Below are positions 26,483 through 35,880 of a DNA stretch of 54,094 nucleotides, piece by piece. Position 1 is the stretch's first letter. Every line of letters begins with the position of its first letter. Made by a program: the position numbers and the translations under genes. The DNA is from Bacteroidaceae bacterium (GTDB taxonomy: Bacteria > Bacteroidota > Bacteroidia > Bacteroidales > Bacteroidaceae): positions 1 through 54,094 of the forward strand of contig JAFZSA010000045.1 in assembly GCA_017619585.1 (NCBI GenBank), given 5' to 3'. The notes under the pieces are model-generated. The model had not been told where the DNA came from. It ran no database searches and was given only the letters and a program-made list of their open reading frames with translations.

Positions 26483-27130
26483 ATGAGTAACTTTTTCAAG
26501 AAGCTGACCAGTCCCATCGTTTACTGGAACCTTATTATGCTGGTAGTGGTAAGCATTGTCTTGCTAATTGTACTATGGTTCTGGATGAAGGACTTCTCCC
26601 ATCATGGCGAGAGCGTGGAAGTTCCACAGATAAAAGGTATGCTGCTGGCTGATGCAGAATACGAGTTGGAAAAGCAAGGCCTGGTGGTAGTTATCTCTGA
26701 TTCTTCCTATAACCGCAAACTGCCTGCAGGAACAGTCTTGGAAATGACACCCGCACCTGGCAGCAAAGTAAAGACAGGCAGGAACATCTACCTTACTATT
26801 AATACACGTAATGTTCCTACCCTACCCATCCCCGATATTGCAGATAACTGCTCATTGCGCGAGGCAGAGGCCCGCCTGAAGTCGTTAGGCTTCAAGTTGG
26901 GTCCCATAGAATATGCTCCTGGCGACAAAGACTGGGTGCTGGCCGTCAAATGTAAAGGCAGGCACGTAGTGGCTGGCGACCGTGTAGAGATTGACTGCCC
27001 CATCACCCTGGTAGTGGGCAACAACAGCTCTGGCATAGGAGACGACTTTGATGACGAGGATTGGGATGACTTCAGCAACGATGAGGTCTCACCCACAACT
27101 GAGCCAAGCATTGAGGATGTTGAATTCTAA
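26483..27130 (+). CDS. PASTA-domain membrane protein
   Basis: 215 residues from the Met at 26483 (MSNFFKKLTSPIVYW). I prefer this start because the 12 residues upstream are only heptamer repeat. A single transmembrane helix (about 14-36) is followed by PASTA domains (VEVPQIKGMLLADAEYELEKQGL; PTLPIPDIADNCSLREAEARLKSLG) and an acidic Asp/Glu tail. PASTA domains bind peptidoglycan stem peptides or beta-lactams in kinases and PBPs. Here there is no kinase domain, as is common for this Bacteroidetes protein beside the RluD gene. It is 13 bp ahead of the pseudouridine synthase. Confidence 0.85.
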   Translation: MSNFFKKLTSPIVYWNLIMLVVVSIVLLIVLWFWMKDFSHHGESVEVPQIKGMLLADAEYELEKQGLVVVISDSSYNRKLPAGTVLEMTPAPGSKVKTGRNIYLTINTRNVPTLPIPDIADNCSLREAEARLKSLGFKLGPIEYAPGDKDWVLAVKCKGRHVVAGDRVEIDCPITLVVGNNSSGIGDDFDDEDWDDFSNDEVSPTTEPSIEDVEF

Positions 27131-27143
27131 TTCAAAATTAGGG

Positions 27144-28241
27144 ATGACAGAGTTTAACGAGGATCTTATCAACGAGGAGGAAGAAGACGACATTCTGACC
27201 GTCCCCGAGGAACATGAGCATTGGCGCATAGAGGTCGACAAGGGCCAGAATGCCGTGCGCATTGACAAGTTCCTGATGGACCACATGGGTGATACCAGTC
27301 GCAACCGCATTCAGAAAGCGGCTGAGGCAGGATGCATCCGTGTCAACGACAAGCCCGTCAAGAGCAACTACAAGGTTAAGCCCTACGATGTCATCACCCT
27401 TGTTCTGGATCGTCCCAAGCGCGATTGGGAGATTATCCCAGAAGAGATTCCCCTGAATATTGTCTACGAAGACGACCAACTGCTGGTTATCAACAAACCT
27501 GCCGGAATGGTGGTTCACCCCGGTTGTGGCAACTATAGCGGCACATTGGCGAATGCCTTGGCTTGGCACATGAGGGACAATCACGACTTCGATCCCAACG
27601 ACCCCACCGTAGGATTGGTACATCGTATAGACAAGGATACCAGCGGCCTGTTGGTAATAGCCAAGACGGCTGAAGCCAAGACACACCTGTGCAAGCAGTT
27701 CTTCTATCATACCACACGCCGTCAGTATAACGCATTGGTATGGGGACCGTTCAAGGAAGACGACGGAACCATAGAAGGCAACATCGGCCGTCACCCCAAA
27801 GATCGTCTGCAAATGGCCGTCTACCCTGTTGACAGCGAGATTGGCAAACCTGCCATCACTCACTATCACGTACTGGAGCGCTTTGGTGCCGTAACATTGG
27901 TGGAATGCCGACTAGAGACAGGGCGCACCCATCAGATACGTGCTCACATGCGCCATCTGGGCCATCCGCTCTTTGCCGACGAGCGATACGGAGGCGACCA
28001 GATTCTGCGTGGAGAACTTACAGCCTCGTACAAGGCATTCATTCATAACTGCATGACTATCTGCCCTCGTCAGGCATTGCATGCAAAGACTTTGGGATTC
28101 GTACATCCCACTACTGGAGAAGAAATGTTTTTCGATTCAGAGCTGCCTGCAGACATGACAGCCCTTTTAGATAAATGGAGAAAGAAAGCCTACCCCCACC
28201 CCTCCCAAAGGGAAGGGAGTAATAGTAATTATGAATTGTGA
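27144..28241 (+). CDS. RluA-family pseudouridine synthase (RluD type)
   Basis: 365 residues from MTEFNEDLINEEEEDD. An S4 RNA-binding domain (VRIDKFLMDHMGDTSRNRIQ; about 35-95) is followed by a catalytic domain with HRIDKDTSGLLVIAKT, where the Asp is the nucleophile, and RTHQIRAHMRHLGHPLFAD. The family isomerises uridine in 23S rRNA; the RluD assignment rests on the S4 domain and operon. The C-terminus after WRKK (AYPHPSQREGS and on) is translated from a GC-rich palindromic element plus heptamers and is probably an acquired tail. Confidence 0.9.
   Translation: MTEFNEDLINEEEEDDILTVPEEHEHWRIEVDKGQNAVRIDKFLMDHMGDTSRNRIQKAAEAGCIRVNDKPVKSNYKVKPYDVITLVLDRPKRDWEIIPEEIPLNIVYEDDQLLVINKPAGMVVHPGCGNYSGTLANALAWHMRDNHDFDPNDPTVGLVHRIDKDTSGLLVIAKTAEAKTHLCKQFFYHTTRRQYNALVWGPFKEDDGTIEGNIGRHPKDRLQMAVYPVDSEIGKPAITHYHVLERFGAVTLVECRLETGRTHQIRAHMRHLGHPLFADERYGGDQILRGELTASYKAFIHNCMTICPRQALHAKTLGFVHPTTGEEMFFDSELPADMTALLDKWRKKAYPHPSQREGSNSNYEL
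28187..28220 (+). repeat. GC-rich palindromic element in the 3' end of the pseudouridine synthase gene
   Basis: AGCCTACCCCCACCCCTCCC-AAA-GGGAAGGGA in plus orientation. It is followed within 12 bp by a heptamer array. Confidence 0.8.
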
Positions 28242-28259
28242 ATTATGAATTGTGAATTA
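28232..28259. repeat. 7-bp tandem repeats spanning the ddl start codon
   Basis: TGAATTG, TGAATTA, TGAATTG, TGAATTA. The array holds both the stop of the preceding gene (28239-28241) and the ddl ATG at 28245. Confidence 0.85.
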
Positions 28260-29246
28260 AAAAAGATTGTTGCGATAATTTGCGGAGGAGACTCCTCAGA
28301 ACATGATGTAAGTATGCGTAGCGCTGCCGGAATAGCATCGTTCCTGGACAAAGAGCGCTATATAATATATAAGGTAGAGATTCATGCAGGCAAATGGGAA
28401 GCGTTGTTGGGAGAAGAAGAGAAACGTACACCCGTTGACAGAAACGACTTCTCGTTCCTAAACGAGAAAGACGAACGCATCCGTCCCGACTTCTGCTACA
28501 TCACCATTCATGGCGCTCCAGGCGAGAACGGAATCCTGCAAGGTTACTTCGATCTGATAGGAATGCCCTACAGCACCTGCAATGTGCTCGTCGAGGCAAT
28601 GACATACGACAAATTCGTACTGAACAACTATATGCGTGGCATGGGGGTTTCCGTTGCAGACAGCCTGACCATAAAAGTAGGACATGACCACGAGGTAAGC
28701 GATAAAGAAATCATAGACCGCATAGGTCTGCCTTGTTTCGTAAAACCTGCCAGAGGCGGTTCTTCCTTCGGAACAACCAAAGTCAAAACTGCCGAGGCAC
28801 TTCGTCCTGCCATAGACCTTGCCTTAAAAGAGGGCGAGGACGTAATGGTGGAAGCCTTCATGCAGGGAACAGAAATTACCTGTGGCTGCTACAAGACCAA
28901 GAAGAACAGCGTGGTCTTCCCCATCACAGAGGTGGTAACAACCAATGAGTTCTTCGACTACGATGCCAAGTACAACGGACAGGTTGACGAAATCACTCCT
29001 GCCCGTATCAGCCAGAATCTGACAGAGCGCGTACAGAAGCTGACTTCGCTCATCTACGACATTCTGGGTTGTCACGGCATCATCCGTGTTGACTACATTA
29101 TCACAGCCGGAGACAAGATTAACATGCTGGAGATCAATACCACTCCAGGTATGACCGCCACCAGCTTCATACCTCAGCAGGTTCGTGCTGCAGGCTTGGA
29201 CATTAAGGATGTGCTCACAGACATTATAGAAGATAAACTGTCATGA
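28245..29246 (+). CDS. ddl: D-alanine--D-alanine ligase
   Basis: A 333-residue ATP-grasp enzyme making D-Ala-D-Ala for peptidoglycan in the cytoplasm. Motifs: IICGGDSSEHDVSM near the N-terminus, HGAPGENGILQGYFDLIGMPY, the ATP-binding FVKPARGGSSFGTTKV, and MLEINTTPGMTATS at the metal site. The first residues MNCEL derive from the heptamer array, so the native start may have been replaced by repeat sequence. It is two bases past the pseudouridine synthase stop and overlaps the next gene by 4 bp. Confidence 0.96.
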   Translation: MNCELKKIVAIICGGDSSEHDVSMRSAAGIASFLDKERYIIYKVEIHAGKWEALLGEEEKRTPVDRNDFSFLNEKDERIRPDFCYITIHGAPGENGILQGYFDLIGMPYSTCNVLVEAMTYDKFVLNNYMRGMGVSVADSLTIKVGHDHEVSDKEIIDRIGLPCFVKPARGGSSFGTTKVKTAEALRPAIDLALKEGEDVMVEAFMQGTEITCGCYKTKKNSVVFPITEVVTTNEFFDYDAKYNGQVDEITPARISQNLTERVQKLTSLIYDILGCHGIIRVDYIITAGDKINMLEINTTPGMTATSFIPQQVRAAGLDIKDVLTDIIEDKLS

Positions 29247-30412
29247 TAGACCCTAAAGAGTTCGACGCGATACGTCCGTACAACAACGACGAGATTCCTG
29301 GCGTAGTAAACGAACTACTCCATGACCGTCTTATGAATGCTCAACTTAAGACGCTACTTCCCTGGCTTCCCCAGTGGATTAGAAACTGTGTACTAAGATT
29401 GGCCTTCATAGGCGTACACAGCACGTTGGACTTTCAGCTGCGCTTCATGAAACCCATTGTAGGATATATCCTGCGTAAGTGCAGCAATGGCGCCACCTTT
29501 GAGCACTCAAAGATAACAGCTGGCGATGAGCGCTACACCTTCATGAGCAATCATCGCGACATTGTGCTGGACAGCGCCATCCTGGATTACCTGCTTCACA
29601 AGTACAAGTTCCCCACAACCTGCGAGATTGCTATTGGCGATAACTTGCTCATCTATCCCTGGATAGAGAAAGTGGTGAAGTTGAACAAGGCTTTTACCGT
29701 TCGTCGCGGATTAGGTTCCAAGGACTTACTGAAGAGCAGCATGCTGATGAGCCAGTACATTCATTATGCCGTTAATCAGAAGCGTGAGAATATTTGGATT
29801 GCCCAACGCGAGGGGCGTGCCAAAGACAGTAGCGACACCACTCAGGAGAGTGTGCTGAAGATGCTGGCTATGGGCTCAGAGGAAGAGAATCCTGTAGAGC
29901 AACTGCGCGACCTGAACATCGTGCCCCTGACCATCAGCTACGAATACGATCCCTGCGACTATCTGAAGGCTACAGAGTTCCAGTTGAAACGCGACAACCC
30001 AGCCTACAAGAAGAGCAAGGCTGATGACGAGAAGAACATGCGCGAAGGCATCTGGGGCTTCAAGGGAAGCATTCACTACGAGGCAGCTCCTAGCATCAAT
30101 ACATGGCTGGACGAACTGAAAGACCTTCCCAAGAACGAGTTCTTTACAGAAGTGGCTCACAGAATAGACAAGCAGATTCATGCCGGATACAAACTGTTCC
30201 CTGGCAACTATGTGGCTGCCGACCTGCTGAACGGTTCATCGGAATTTACTTCCTTCTACACAGAGGCGCAGAAGACTGAATTCCTGAACTACTTGCAACA
30301 GCGACTCGACAAGATAGAAATAGAAAACAAGGACGAGGCATTCCTGCGTGAGAGACTCCTTACCATGTACGCCAACCCTGTCTTTAACAAGCAAAAAGCA
30401 CAGAAATCATGA
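29243..30412 (+). CDS. PlsC-like glycerol/1-acylglycerol-phosphate acyltransferase family protein
   Basis: A 389-residue protein whose start overlaps the ddl stop (ATGA). The acyltransferase motif I appears as FMSNHRDIVLDSAILD, an NHRD variant, and a second motif as IWIAQREGRAKDSSD, which fits the phosphate-binding EGxR-type block. It is longer than typical PlsC and matches a large Bacteroidetes subgroup. It likely acylates a lipid precursor at the inner membrane face; exact substrate unknown. Confidence 0.8.
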   Translation: MIDPKEFDAIRPYNNDEIPGVVNELLHDRLMNAQLKTLLPWLPQWIRNCVLRLAFIGVHSTLDFQLRFMKPIVGYILRKCSNGATFEHSKITAGDERYTFMSNHRDIVLDSAILDYLLHKYKFPTTCEIAIGDNLLIYPWIEKVVKLNKAFTVRRGLGSKDLLKSSMLMSQYIHYAVNQKRENIWIAQREGRAKDSSDTTQESVLKMLAMGSEEENPVEQLRDLNIVPLTISYEYDPCDYLKATEFQLKRDNPAYKKSKADDEKNMREGIWGFKGSIHYEAAPSINTWLDELKDLPKNEFFTEVAHRIDKQIHAGYKLFPGNYVAADLLNGSSEFTSFYTEAQKTEFLNYLQQRLDKIEIENKDEAFLRERLLTMYANPVFNKQKAQKS

Positions 30413-31014
30413 AACACGCCAGCCTGCTCATACTAACGCTTGCCTGCCTGACGGCCATAGTATCTTCCTGTAGTAAAGAGGAAGAGGCATACCCCAGCAT
30501 CATTACGGAGATGGCTGACATGTACACCAACGCAGAAGGTGTAGGCAATAAGATTACCACCGATGCAGGTGTTACCTACACAGTCACAAACGGAATAGCC
30601 GATTTGGCACCCAACGCCCTCTACCGTATTCTCTGCGGCTATGTTCCATCAGGCAACAATGCCAGTATCTATCAGGCTCAGAGTGTTTATTATCTACGAG
30701 ACAGCACAGAGATTGCCAAGACCGACCCGACGAACGTAAAGAGCGCTTGGAGAGCAGGCAAATACATCAACATATATTTGGCCCCTCTCACACAAGGTGG
30801 TACTCAATATTGGGGATTCATCATAGACAAGATTGAGAACGGACACGCATGGGTTAGTCTCTACCACAATCAGAACGGCGACCCTAAGTCTTATACGCAA
30901 CCCACTTACGCTAGCCTGCCCGTCGATGACATCAAGGACATACAGGAGGGCGATATCATCACATTAAGCATCAACACCTTTAACGGTATTCAGACATGGG
31001 ACTTCAAGAAATAA
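30409..31014 (+). CDS. Lipoprotein of unknown function (possibly NigD-like)
   Basis: A 201-residue protein with a lipobox signal (LTAIVSSCS). The remainder is predicted mostly beta, with alternating hydrophobic strands ([34 protein letters not shown]). The two-part beta layout resembles NigD-like lipoproteins, but I do not recognise a firm signature. It overlaps the acyltransferase by 4 bp and mnmA by 19 bp, so it belongs to the same transcription unit. Confidence 0.6.
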   Translation: MKHASLLILTLACLTAIVSSCSKEEEAYPSIITEMADMYTNAEGVGNKITTDAGVTYTVTNGIADLAPNALYRILCGYVPSGNNASIYQAQSVYYLRDSTEIAKTDPTNVKSAWRAGKYINIYLAPLTQGGTQYWGFIIDKIENGHAWVSLYHNQNGDPKSYTQPTYASLPVDDIKDIQEGDIITLSINTFNGIQTWDFKK

Positions 31015-32090
31015 AAGGCTCCATAGCAGTACTGATCTCAGGTGGAGTTGACAGTGCCGTAGTGGTGCATCAGCTCTGCGAAATGGGACTGAAGCCCGAC
31101 CTCCACTATATAAAAATAGGTATGGAGGGAGAGGATTCTTCGTGCTCTGCCGAAGAGGACATTGAACTCTCTCAGGCAACAGCCAGGAAGTACGGTCTGA
31201 AACTGGAGGTTACTGACCTGCAAAAGGAATACTGGGAGCAGGTAGTTGGCTATGCCATAGAACGCGTTAAGGCAGGACTGACACCCAACCCCGATGTAAT
31301 GTGCAATCGCCTCATCAAGTTTGGTGCATTCGAGAAACAGATAGGTTACCAATATGACTATATTGCTACAGGCCATTATGCCACCAACGTTGAAAAGGAT
31401 GGCCTGATATGGTTGGGCACAGCCAAAGACCCTGTAAAGGATCAGACTGATTTCCTGGCTCAACTTTCCTACGACCAGCTACGTCATACTATCTTCCCCA
31501 TTGGACACTTGATGAAGGAGGAGGTTCGACAGATTGCCCTCGACGCCAAACTTCCCAGTGCTCGCCGTAAGGATAGCCAGGGTATTTGTTTCCTGGGAAA
31601 GATTAACTACAATGATTTCCTGCGCAAATTCATGGGCGAACAGGAAGGAAAGGTCATAGACATAGAAACAGGAAAGGTGATTGGTCACCATAAGGGTTTC
31701 TGGTTCCATACCATCGGACAGCGCAAAGGCTTAGGATTAGGAGGCGGTCCTTGGTTCGTAGTGAAGAAGAACATCAAGAAGAACATCATCTTTGTAGCTC
31801 GCGGATGGGATACCCAACTGCAGTACGGGCATGATTTCCGATTGGCCGATATGCATTTCATTACCAAGAATCCTTGGGAAGGCGAAGTAAAAGAAATCCC
31901 TATTCAGTTTAAGATCCGACACGTAGATCATTTCCTGCCAGGCTTCATTACACAGGATGAGGAAGGATACCACATTCATTCCGACGAGCCCATACAAGGC
32001 ATCGCCCCTGGTCAGTTCGGGTGTATCTATGATGCAGAAGCCAAAATCTGCTACGGAAGCGGAGAGATAAGTATCTATAAAGACAAATAA
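30996..32090 (+). CDS. mnmA: tRNA-specific 2-thiouridylase
   Basis: A 364-residue enzyme that thiolates U34 of Lys, Glu and Gln tRNAs. The PP-loop SGGVDS is at residues 15-20, and the paired catalytic cysteines lie at Cys103 ([11 protein letters not shown]) and Cys198 ([11 protein letters not shown]). The [11 protein letters not shown] block marks the central domain. The start overlaps the lipoprotein gene by 19 bp; a later start would remove the PP-loop beta strand. A clear terminator follows directly. Confidence 0.96.
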   Translation: MGLQEIKGSIAVLISGGVDSAVVVHQLCEMGLKPDLHYIKIGMEGEDSSCSAEEDIELSQATARKYGLKLEVTDLQKEYWEQVVGYAIERVKAGLTPNPDVMCNRLIKFGAFEKQIGYQYDYIATGHYATNVEKDGLIWLGTAKDPVKDQTDFLAQLSYDQLRHTIFPIGHLMKEEVRQIALDAKLPSARRKDSQGICFLGKINYNDFLRKFMGEQEGKVIDIETGKVIGHHKGFWFHTIGQRKGLGLGGGPWFVVKKNIKKNIIFVARGWDTQLQYGHDFRLADMHFITKNPWEGEVKEIPIQFKIRHVDHFLPGFITQDEEGYHIHSDEPIQGIAPGQFGCIYDAEAKICYGSGEISIYKDK

Positions 32091-32118
32091 AGGTTCCCCA
32101 TTACGAGGAACCTTTTTT
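32091..32118 (+). terminator. Rho-independent terminator after mnmA
   Basis: Arms AGGTTCC / GGAACCT then six T, immediately after the stop codon. Confidence 0.85.
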
Positions 32119-32127
32119 GTTTAGTGA

Positions 32128-32727
32128 TTATTCATAGGTCTGATACACCAGATAATAACCATCGGCATCAATAGAGAACCGGCCAGAAAGCGCCTCGTTG
32201 AGCGTTCCTTGCCACCATTGTTCAAAAGCATAGGAGTTCCATCGCAGTCCTTCTGACTGGATACGGGTACAACCAAAATTAAAGATGCTCACCTGCTGAC
32301 CCATAAAAGAATCAAAGAGGCAAGGACCGCCAGAAGGAGTAAAGAAGCCAAAGTCGGTGAACATAATGCCGTTGACACCCAATTCTCGATAATAGCGCAT
32401 CAGCAAAGAGATATTACCCAGCGTATGGTCCTCACGCTTACCTGTAGCCCCAAGGTAAGCTATATTGTGCCAACCCTGTTGGAGACAGTATCGTGTGGCC
32501 TTTGTCAGGTCGTTGTCGTCCTGCTCATCAACACGTATAAGACGGTCTTTGTATTCTTCCGGCACACTATCCCCGTCGCCCACAGCCACTTCAGCATGAG
32601 ACACATTACTGATGGCACCATCACAAGCTATGATGTGGGGAGCCTTCTCTAGTACTCCAAGCGGAATCCGATGTGTGGGAAACTGACCGTTGGCAACCAC
32701 GACGGCATCAAACTGCATCTTCTTCAT
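32128..32727 (-). CDS. Thiamine pyrophosphokinase
   Basis: 199 residues from MKKMQFDAVVVANG; this Met forms an ATGA overlap with the transporter stop. Thiamine diphosphokinase motifs are present: ANGQFP, IIACDGAI, VAVGDGDSVP, DDNDLTKA and LGATGKREDHTLGN. It phosphorylates imported thiamine to thiamine diphosphate in the cytoplasm. It is the third gene of a TPP-riboswitch-controlled unit with an outer-membrane receptor and an inner-membrane transporter, a complete salvage route. Confidence 0.93.
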   Translation of the reverse strand: MKKMQFDAVVVANGQFPTHRIPLGVLEKAPHIIACDGAISNVSHAEVAVGDGDSVPEEYKDRLIRVDEQDDNDLTKATRYCLQQGWHNIAYLGATGKREDHTLGNISLLMRYYRELGVNGIMFTDFGFFTPSGGPCLFDSFMGQQVSIFNFGCTRIQSEGLRWNSYAFEQWWQGTLNEALSGRFSIDADGYYLVYQTYE

Positions 32728-33314
32728 TCTTTGCTCTTTACTTTCAACATTGTTTTCCATTTATAATATCCTGCAATGGCAATGACAACATAAAGGCCAT
32801 AAAGACCTGCCTTAAAGGGAATACCCTTCTGCACATAAAGCACACAACAGACAATATCCACCACGATCCAGAATATCCATTGTTCGATGAACTTACGTGC
32901 CAAAGCCCAAAGTCCTACGAATGAAAGGGCATTTGTGAACGAATCCAGCACAGGAACCGTTGAGTTAGTCCACGTTACCAATATATAATAGGTAACACCC
33001 CAGGATACAAAGAAGAAAATGGTAACAGGCAGATACTTGCCACGTGGCATGTGAATGATGGGCAGCGGCTCTCGTTTCTTCCGCGTTCTCTTGAACTTCC
33101 ACACACAAAGGCCATAAATGGCAGCCAACGTATAGTAGCATGACATACCTGCATCGCCGTAAAGTCCGTGCTGTAAGAAAAGAACAAAATCCAAAGCAGG
33201 CATGATAATACCGATTACCCATAAGGCAATACTGGCCCGATACTCCAGCCAGATATAAATCAGGCCGAGTATCGTAGTCAGCATGTCAAGCCAATGTGTC
33301 TGTAGAAACTCCAT
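32724..33314 (-). CDS. pnuT: PnuC-family transporter, probably thiamine-specific (PnuT)
   Basis: A 196-residue membrane protein with about seven hydrophobic segments and the PnuC features WLEYRASIALWVIGIIMP, YYTLAAIYGLCVWKF and a C-terminal YKWK. PnuC family members carry nicotinamide riboside, riboflavin or thiamine; the TPP riboswitch and neighbouring thiamine pyrophosphokinase point to thiamine. It starts right at the receptor stop, and its own stop overlaps the kinase start. Facilitated uptake would be trapped by phosphorylation. Confidence 0.92.
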   Translation of the reverse strand: MEFLQTHWLDMLTTILGLIYIWLEYRASIALWVIGIIMPALDFVLFLQHGLYGDAGMSCYYTLAAIYGLCVWKFKRTRKKREPLPIIHMPRGKYLPVTIFFFVSWGVTYYILVTWTNSTVPVLDSFTNALSFVGLWALARKFIEQWIFWIVVDIVCCVLYVQKGIPFKAGLYGLYVVIAIAGYYKWKTMLKVKSKE

Positions 33315-35717
33315 TTAGAACTTAAGTGTAATATTACCCATGCAGGTGAAACCGGACATGGGCACGTAACCCAGCTGATAGTAACGGTTATCAACAGTAT
33401 AGGTATCACCTACGATGGCTGAGTAAGCCCATCCGTTGCTAGCATAATGCTTATTGAAGATATTATTGAAGTTCACGCCGAAGACAACGTGGACCCCTCT
33501 CTTATCCCCCGAGGGGGAAGATTTCTCCTTCCCTCGGGAAGGACGGGATGGGGTCAGATCATAACTCAAAGCTATATCCGTACGGCTATAGCAAGGCAAT
33601 GAACGGTCTTCGTTGGCACTGTTATCCAAGTACTGCTTACTTACAAAACCTGTGTGCCATGTAGCCTTGAAACCCTTGAAATGAAAATCGGCAAAGCCGT
33701 TCAGAATAACAGAGGGCGAGAAGGCCAGCGTTGAGTTGTCATAATGAACAGTGGTGGAGGCTAGTTCATTCCAGTCGGCATCGTAAGTCTCTATCACTTC
33801 ATCAAAGTCGCTGATACTGTTCTTGCTGATGGCAGCATTGCCTTCCAAAGAGAACCATTTGGTTACATTCATACCAGCTGTCAGTTCCATACCCAGACGG
33901 TAGCTGCCCTTAACGTTGGTAGTCAGCTTTTCACCAATATCACTAAGCAGACCGGTCTGCACGAACTGATCCTTGTAGAACATACCATACAGGCCAATAC
34001 CAGCATGCCAAAGATTGTTGCTGAAGCTATAACCCATCTCCACATCGTTCACCATTTCTGCCAAAGGAGCTGGATAGTTACCATTATCGGTGAAATTGTT
34101 ACGCTCAGGCTCACGATGGCTCATGGCATAGCTCAAATAGGCATTATGTCCATCCTTATGGAAAGAGAGGCCTGCCTTCGGATTCAGGAAGTCGTACTGC
34201 TTCCTGATATTCAAGGGATGGGCTTTATAGGTACCATCGGCTTGCTTCACAAAGCTATCATGTGTACCATTTGTCATATAGCCCACGTGGCGATACTGTA
34301 CATCAGCAAAAGCATCCCAAGCGTCTGTAATGTGGTACATACCCTTTACAAAGAGCTGGCCATCTACTTTGTTGGCATCACTGCCATAGTAATAGTAACG
34401 TCCCTCATCAGTAAACAGGTCAGCAGCCAATTGGTCGTTGCTGGTATAGAGCAGATAGCCATAATGATTGGCCTCGAAATTCTGCAGTGAAGCACCTCCT
34501 ATAACATCCCACTTATCGTCCTTATAATTAACATTCCAGACAAAACCATAGCAATCCTGTGTCATACCCTTACGACGGATATAATCTTCTTTTCCCAACT
34601 CAGAGCCATCAGAAAGCACTGCAGGAAGGCCGAACTTCTTGGGCTTGTTCTTGTAACGGAAACTGTCATAGTAACCATGTCCATGGGTATAGTGCAATGT
34701 ACCAGAAGTACTCCATCGGTCACTAATCTTCCACGACAGGTTCAGCAGATTGTGATTCTGCCAGAAGTTATCCGTTGCGCCAGGGTACAGACTTCCGTCC
34801 TTCAACTGGAAGCGCTCCGTTGTCCAGCCGCCTGTCCAATCAGGAATAAAACGCTCATAAAGTTCATTGTACTGACCCAACCCTCTATCATAAAGGTCCT
34901 TGTAAGTACGCACACCATCGTATGAGTTCATACTGTACTCACCGTCACCAGGACAAACAGAGTTCCATGCCTGACCAGTCTGCTCGTAGTTGCCAATGTT
35001 CTTGTAACTCAACTTCAGAGACCTGTCATTATTATAATAGGTAAGGCCACCATAGTAACTTCCCGAGTTACCGTTGGTGCCATGTATATAGCCATCTGTT
35101 CCAGTGTGGTGGTATGCACCATCCAGAATGATATGGTTCAACAACAGACCTGTACTAAAGTTACCACCTACATTATATGTATTATATGAACCATAAGACC
35201 CTGTCACGTCTAGTGAAGGCTTATATGAAGGAGCCTTTGTCTGCAAAGCAATGGTTCCGCCAAAAGCACCATCGCCATTGGTACTTGTTCCCACACCACG
35301 CTGAATCTGCACATTACCCAGCAGCGAAGCATAAGAATTCATATTGACCCAAAATACACTTTGATCCTCTGGCGAGTTCAATGCCACGCCATCCAGCGTA
35401 ACATTTATACGACTGTCACCAGCACCACGGATACGCATAAAGCAAGTTCCCGTACCCAATCCGTTCTCACTCCAAGCCACTACACCCGGAGTACGGGCAA
35501 AGAGGAAAGGAAGTTCCTGGCCTGTCTTCGAGAACTGTTCCAACTGCTCAGCATCAATCTTGCTAACAGCAAACGGAGCATTCTTGGGGGCCTTGACAGC
35601 CTTCACCACCACCTCGTTCAAATTACTTACTTTCATTGAATCCTGCTTCTGGGCTTTAACACAGAAGATTCCTGCCACGCCAAAGAACAGCGCAGCCATC
35701 ACACACAATCTTTTCAT
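33315..35717 (-). CDS. TonB-dependent outer membrane receptor for thiamine
   Basis: An 800-residue receptor with a signal peptide (VAGIFCVKAQ), a plug (NEVVVKAVKAPKNAPF, FARTPGVVAW, MRIRGAGDSRINVTLDGVALNSPEDQ) and a barrel ending MGNITLKF. Its transcript begins with a TPP riboswitch, which supports thiamine as ligand. Between DLTPSRPS and HVVFGVNFNNIF, a loop of about 20 residues (RGKEKSSPSGDKRG) is encoded by two inverted GC-rich palindromes at 33491-33556. The frame is intact, so this is a probable in-frame repeat insertion in a periplasmic turn or extracellular loop near the last strands. Confidence 0.93.
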   Translation of the reverse strand: MKRLCVMAALFFGVAGIFCVKAQKQDSMKVSNLNEVVVKAVKAPKNAPFAVSKIDAEQLEQFSKTGQELPFLFARTPGVVAWSENGLGTGTCFMRIRGAGDSRINVTLDGVALNSPEDQSVFWVNMNSYASLLGNVQIQRGVGTSTNGDGAFGGTIALQTKAPSYKPSLDVTGSYGSYNTYNVGGNFSTGLLLNHIILDGAYHHTGTDGYIHGTNGNSGSYYGGLTYYNNDRSLKLSYKNIGNYEQTGQAWNSVCPGDGEYSMNSYDGVRTYKDLYDRGLGQYNELYERFIPDWTGGWTTERFQLKDGSLYPGATDNFWQNHNLLNLSWKISDRWSTSGTLHYTHGHGYYDSFRYKNKPKKFGLPAVLSDGSELGKEDYIRRKGMTQDCYGFVWNVNYKDDKWDVIGGASLQNFEANHYGYLLYTSNDQLAADLFTDEGRYYYYGSDANKVDGQLFVKGMYHITDAWDAFADVQYRHVGYMTNGTHDSFVKQADGTYKAHPLNIRKQYDFLNPKAGLSFHKDGHNAYLSYAMSHREPERNNFTDNGNYPAPLAEMVNDVEMGYSFSNNLWHAGIGLYGMFYKDQFVQTGLLSDIGEKLTTNVKGSYRLGMELTAGMNVTKWFSLEGNAAISKNSISDFDEVIETYDADWNELASTTVHYDNSTLAFSPSVILNGFADFHFKGFKATWHTGFVSKQYLDNSANEDRSLPCYSRTDIALSYDLTPSRPSRGKEKSSPSGDKRGVHVVFGVNFNNIFNKHYASNGWAYSAIVGDTYTVDNRYYQLGYVPMSGFTCMGNITLKF
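33491..33556. repeat. Inverted pair of GC-rich palindromes inside the receptor gene
   Basis: Plus copy GGACCCCTCTCTTATCCCCC (33491-33510) with a CCCCCGAGGGGG hairpin, and a minus copy at 33525-33556 with the hairpin CCTTCCCTCGGGAAGG and outer end GATGGGGTCA. The pair adds 66 bp (22 codons) without disturbing the frame. Confidence 0.75.
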
Positions 35718-35743
35718 CGATTTTTAATAAATTTAATGTTCAT

Positions 35744-35828
35744 AACTCTCTACGCCAGCATTACCTGGTTCAGATTAATGGGTATATTCTCAGCACACAC
35801 CAATTGGTGAGGCACCCCGGCGAGAGTC
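35744..35828 (-). promoter_or_regulatory. TPP riboswitch (THI box)
   Basis: The minus strand reads ACTCTC, GGGGTGCC, GTGCTGAGA, ATACCC, CTGAACCAGG, TAATGCTGGCGTAG, GAGAGT in order. These are the conserved TPP aptamer segments, with ACTCTC/GAGAGT closing P1. It lies 27 bp upstream of the receptor start, so it probably works at translation initiation; I see no U-rich terminator between the two. Confidence 0.95.
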
Positions 35829-35849
35829 TCCCCTCGCTGTTTGTGGCTG

Positions 35850-35880
35850 CAAAGTTACGAATAAGTGAGAGAAATGCAAA
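35850..35880 (-). promoter_or_regulatory. Promoter of the thiamine uptake operon
   Basis: On the minus strand TTTG (35877-35880), 19 bp, TAACTTTG (35850-35857), placing the transcript start just before the riboswitch. Confidence 0.75.
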
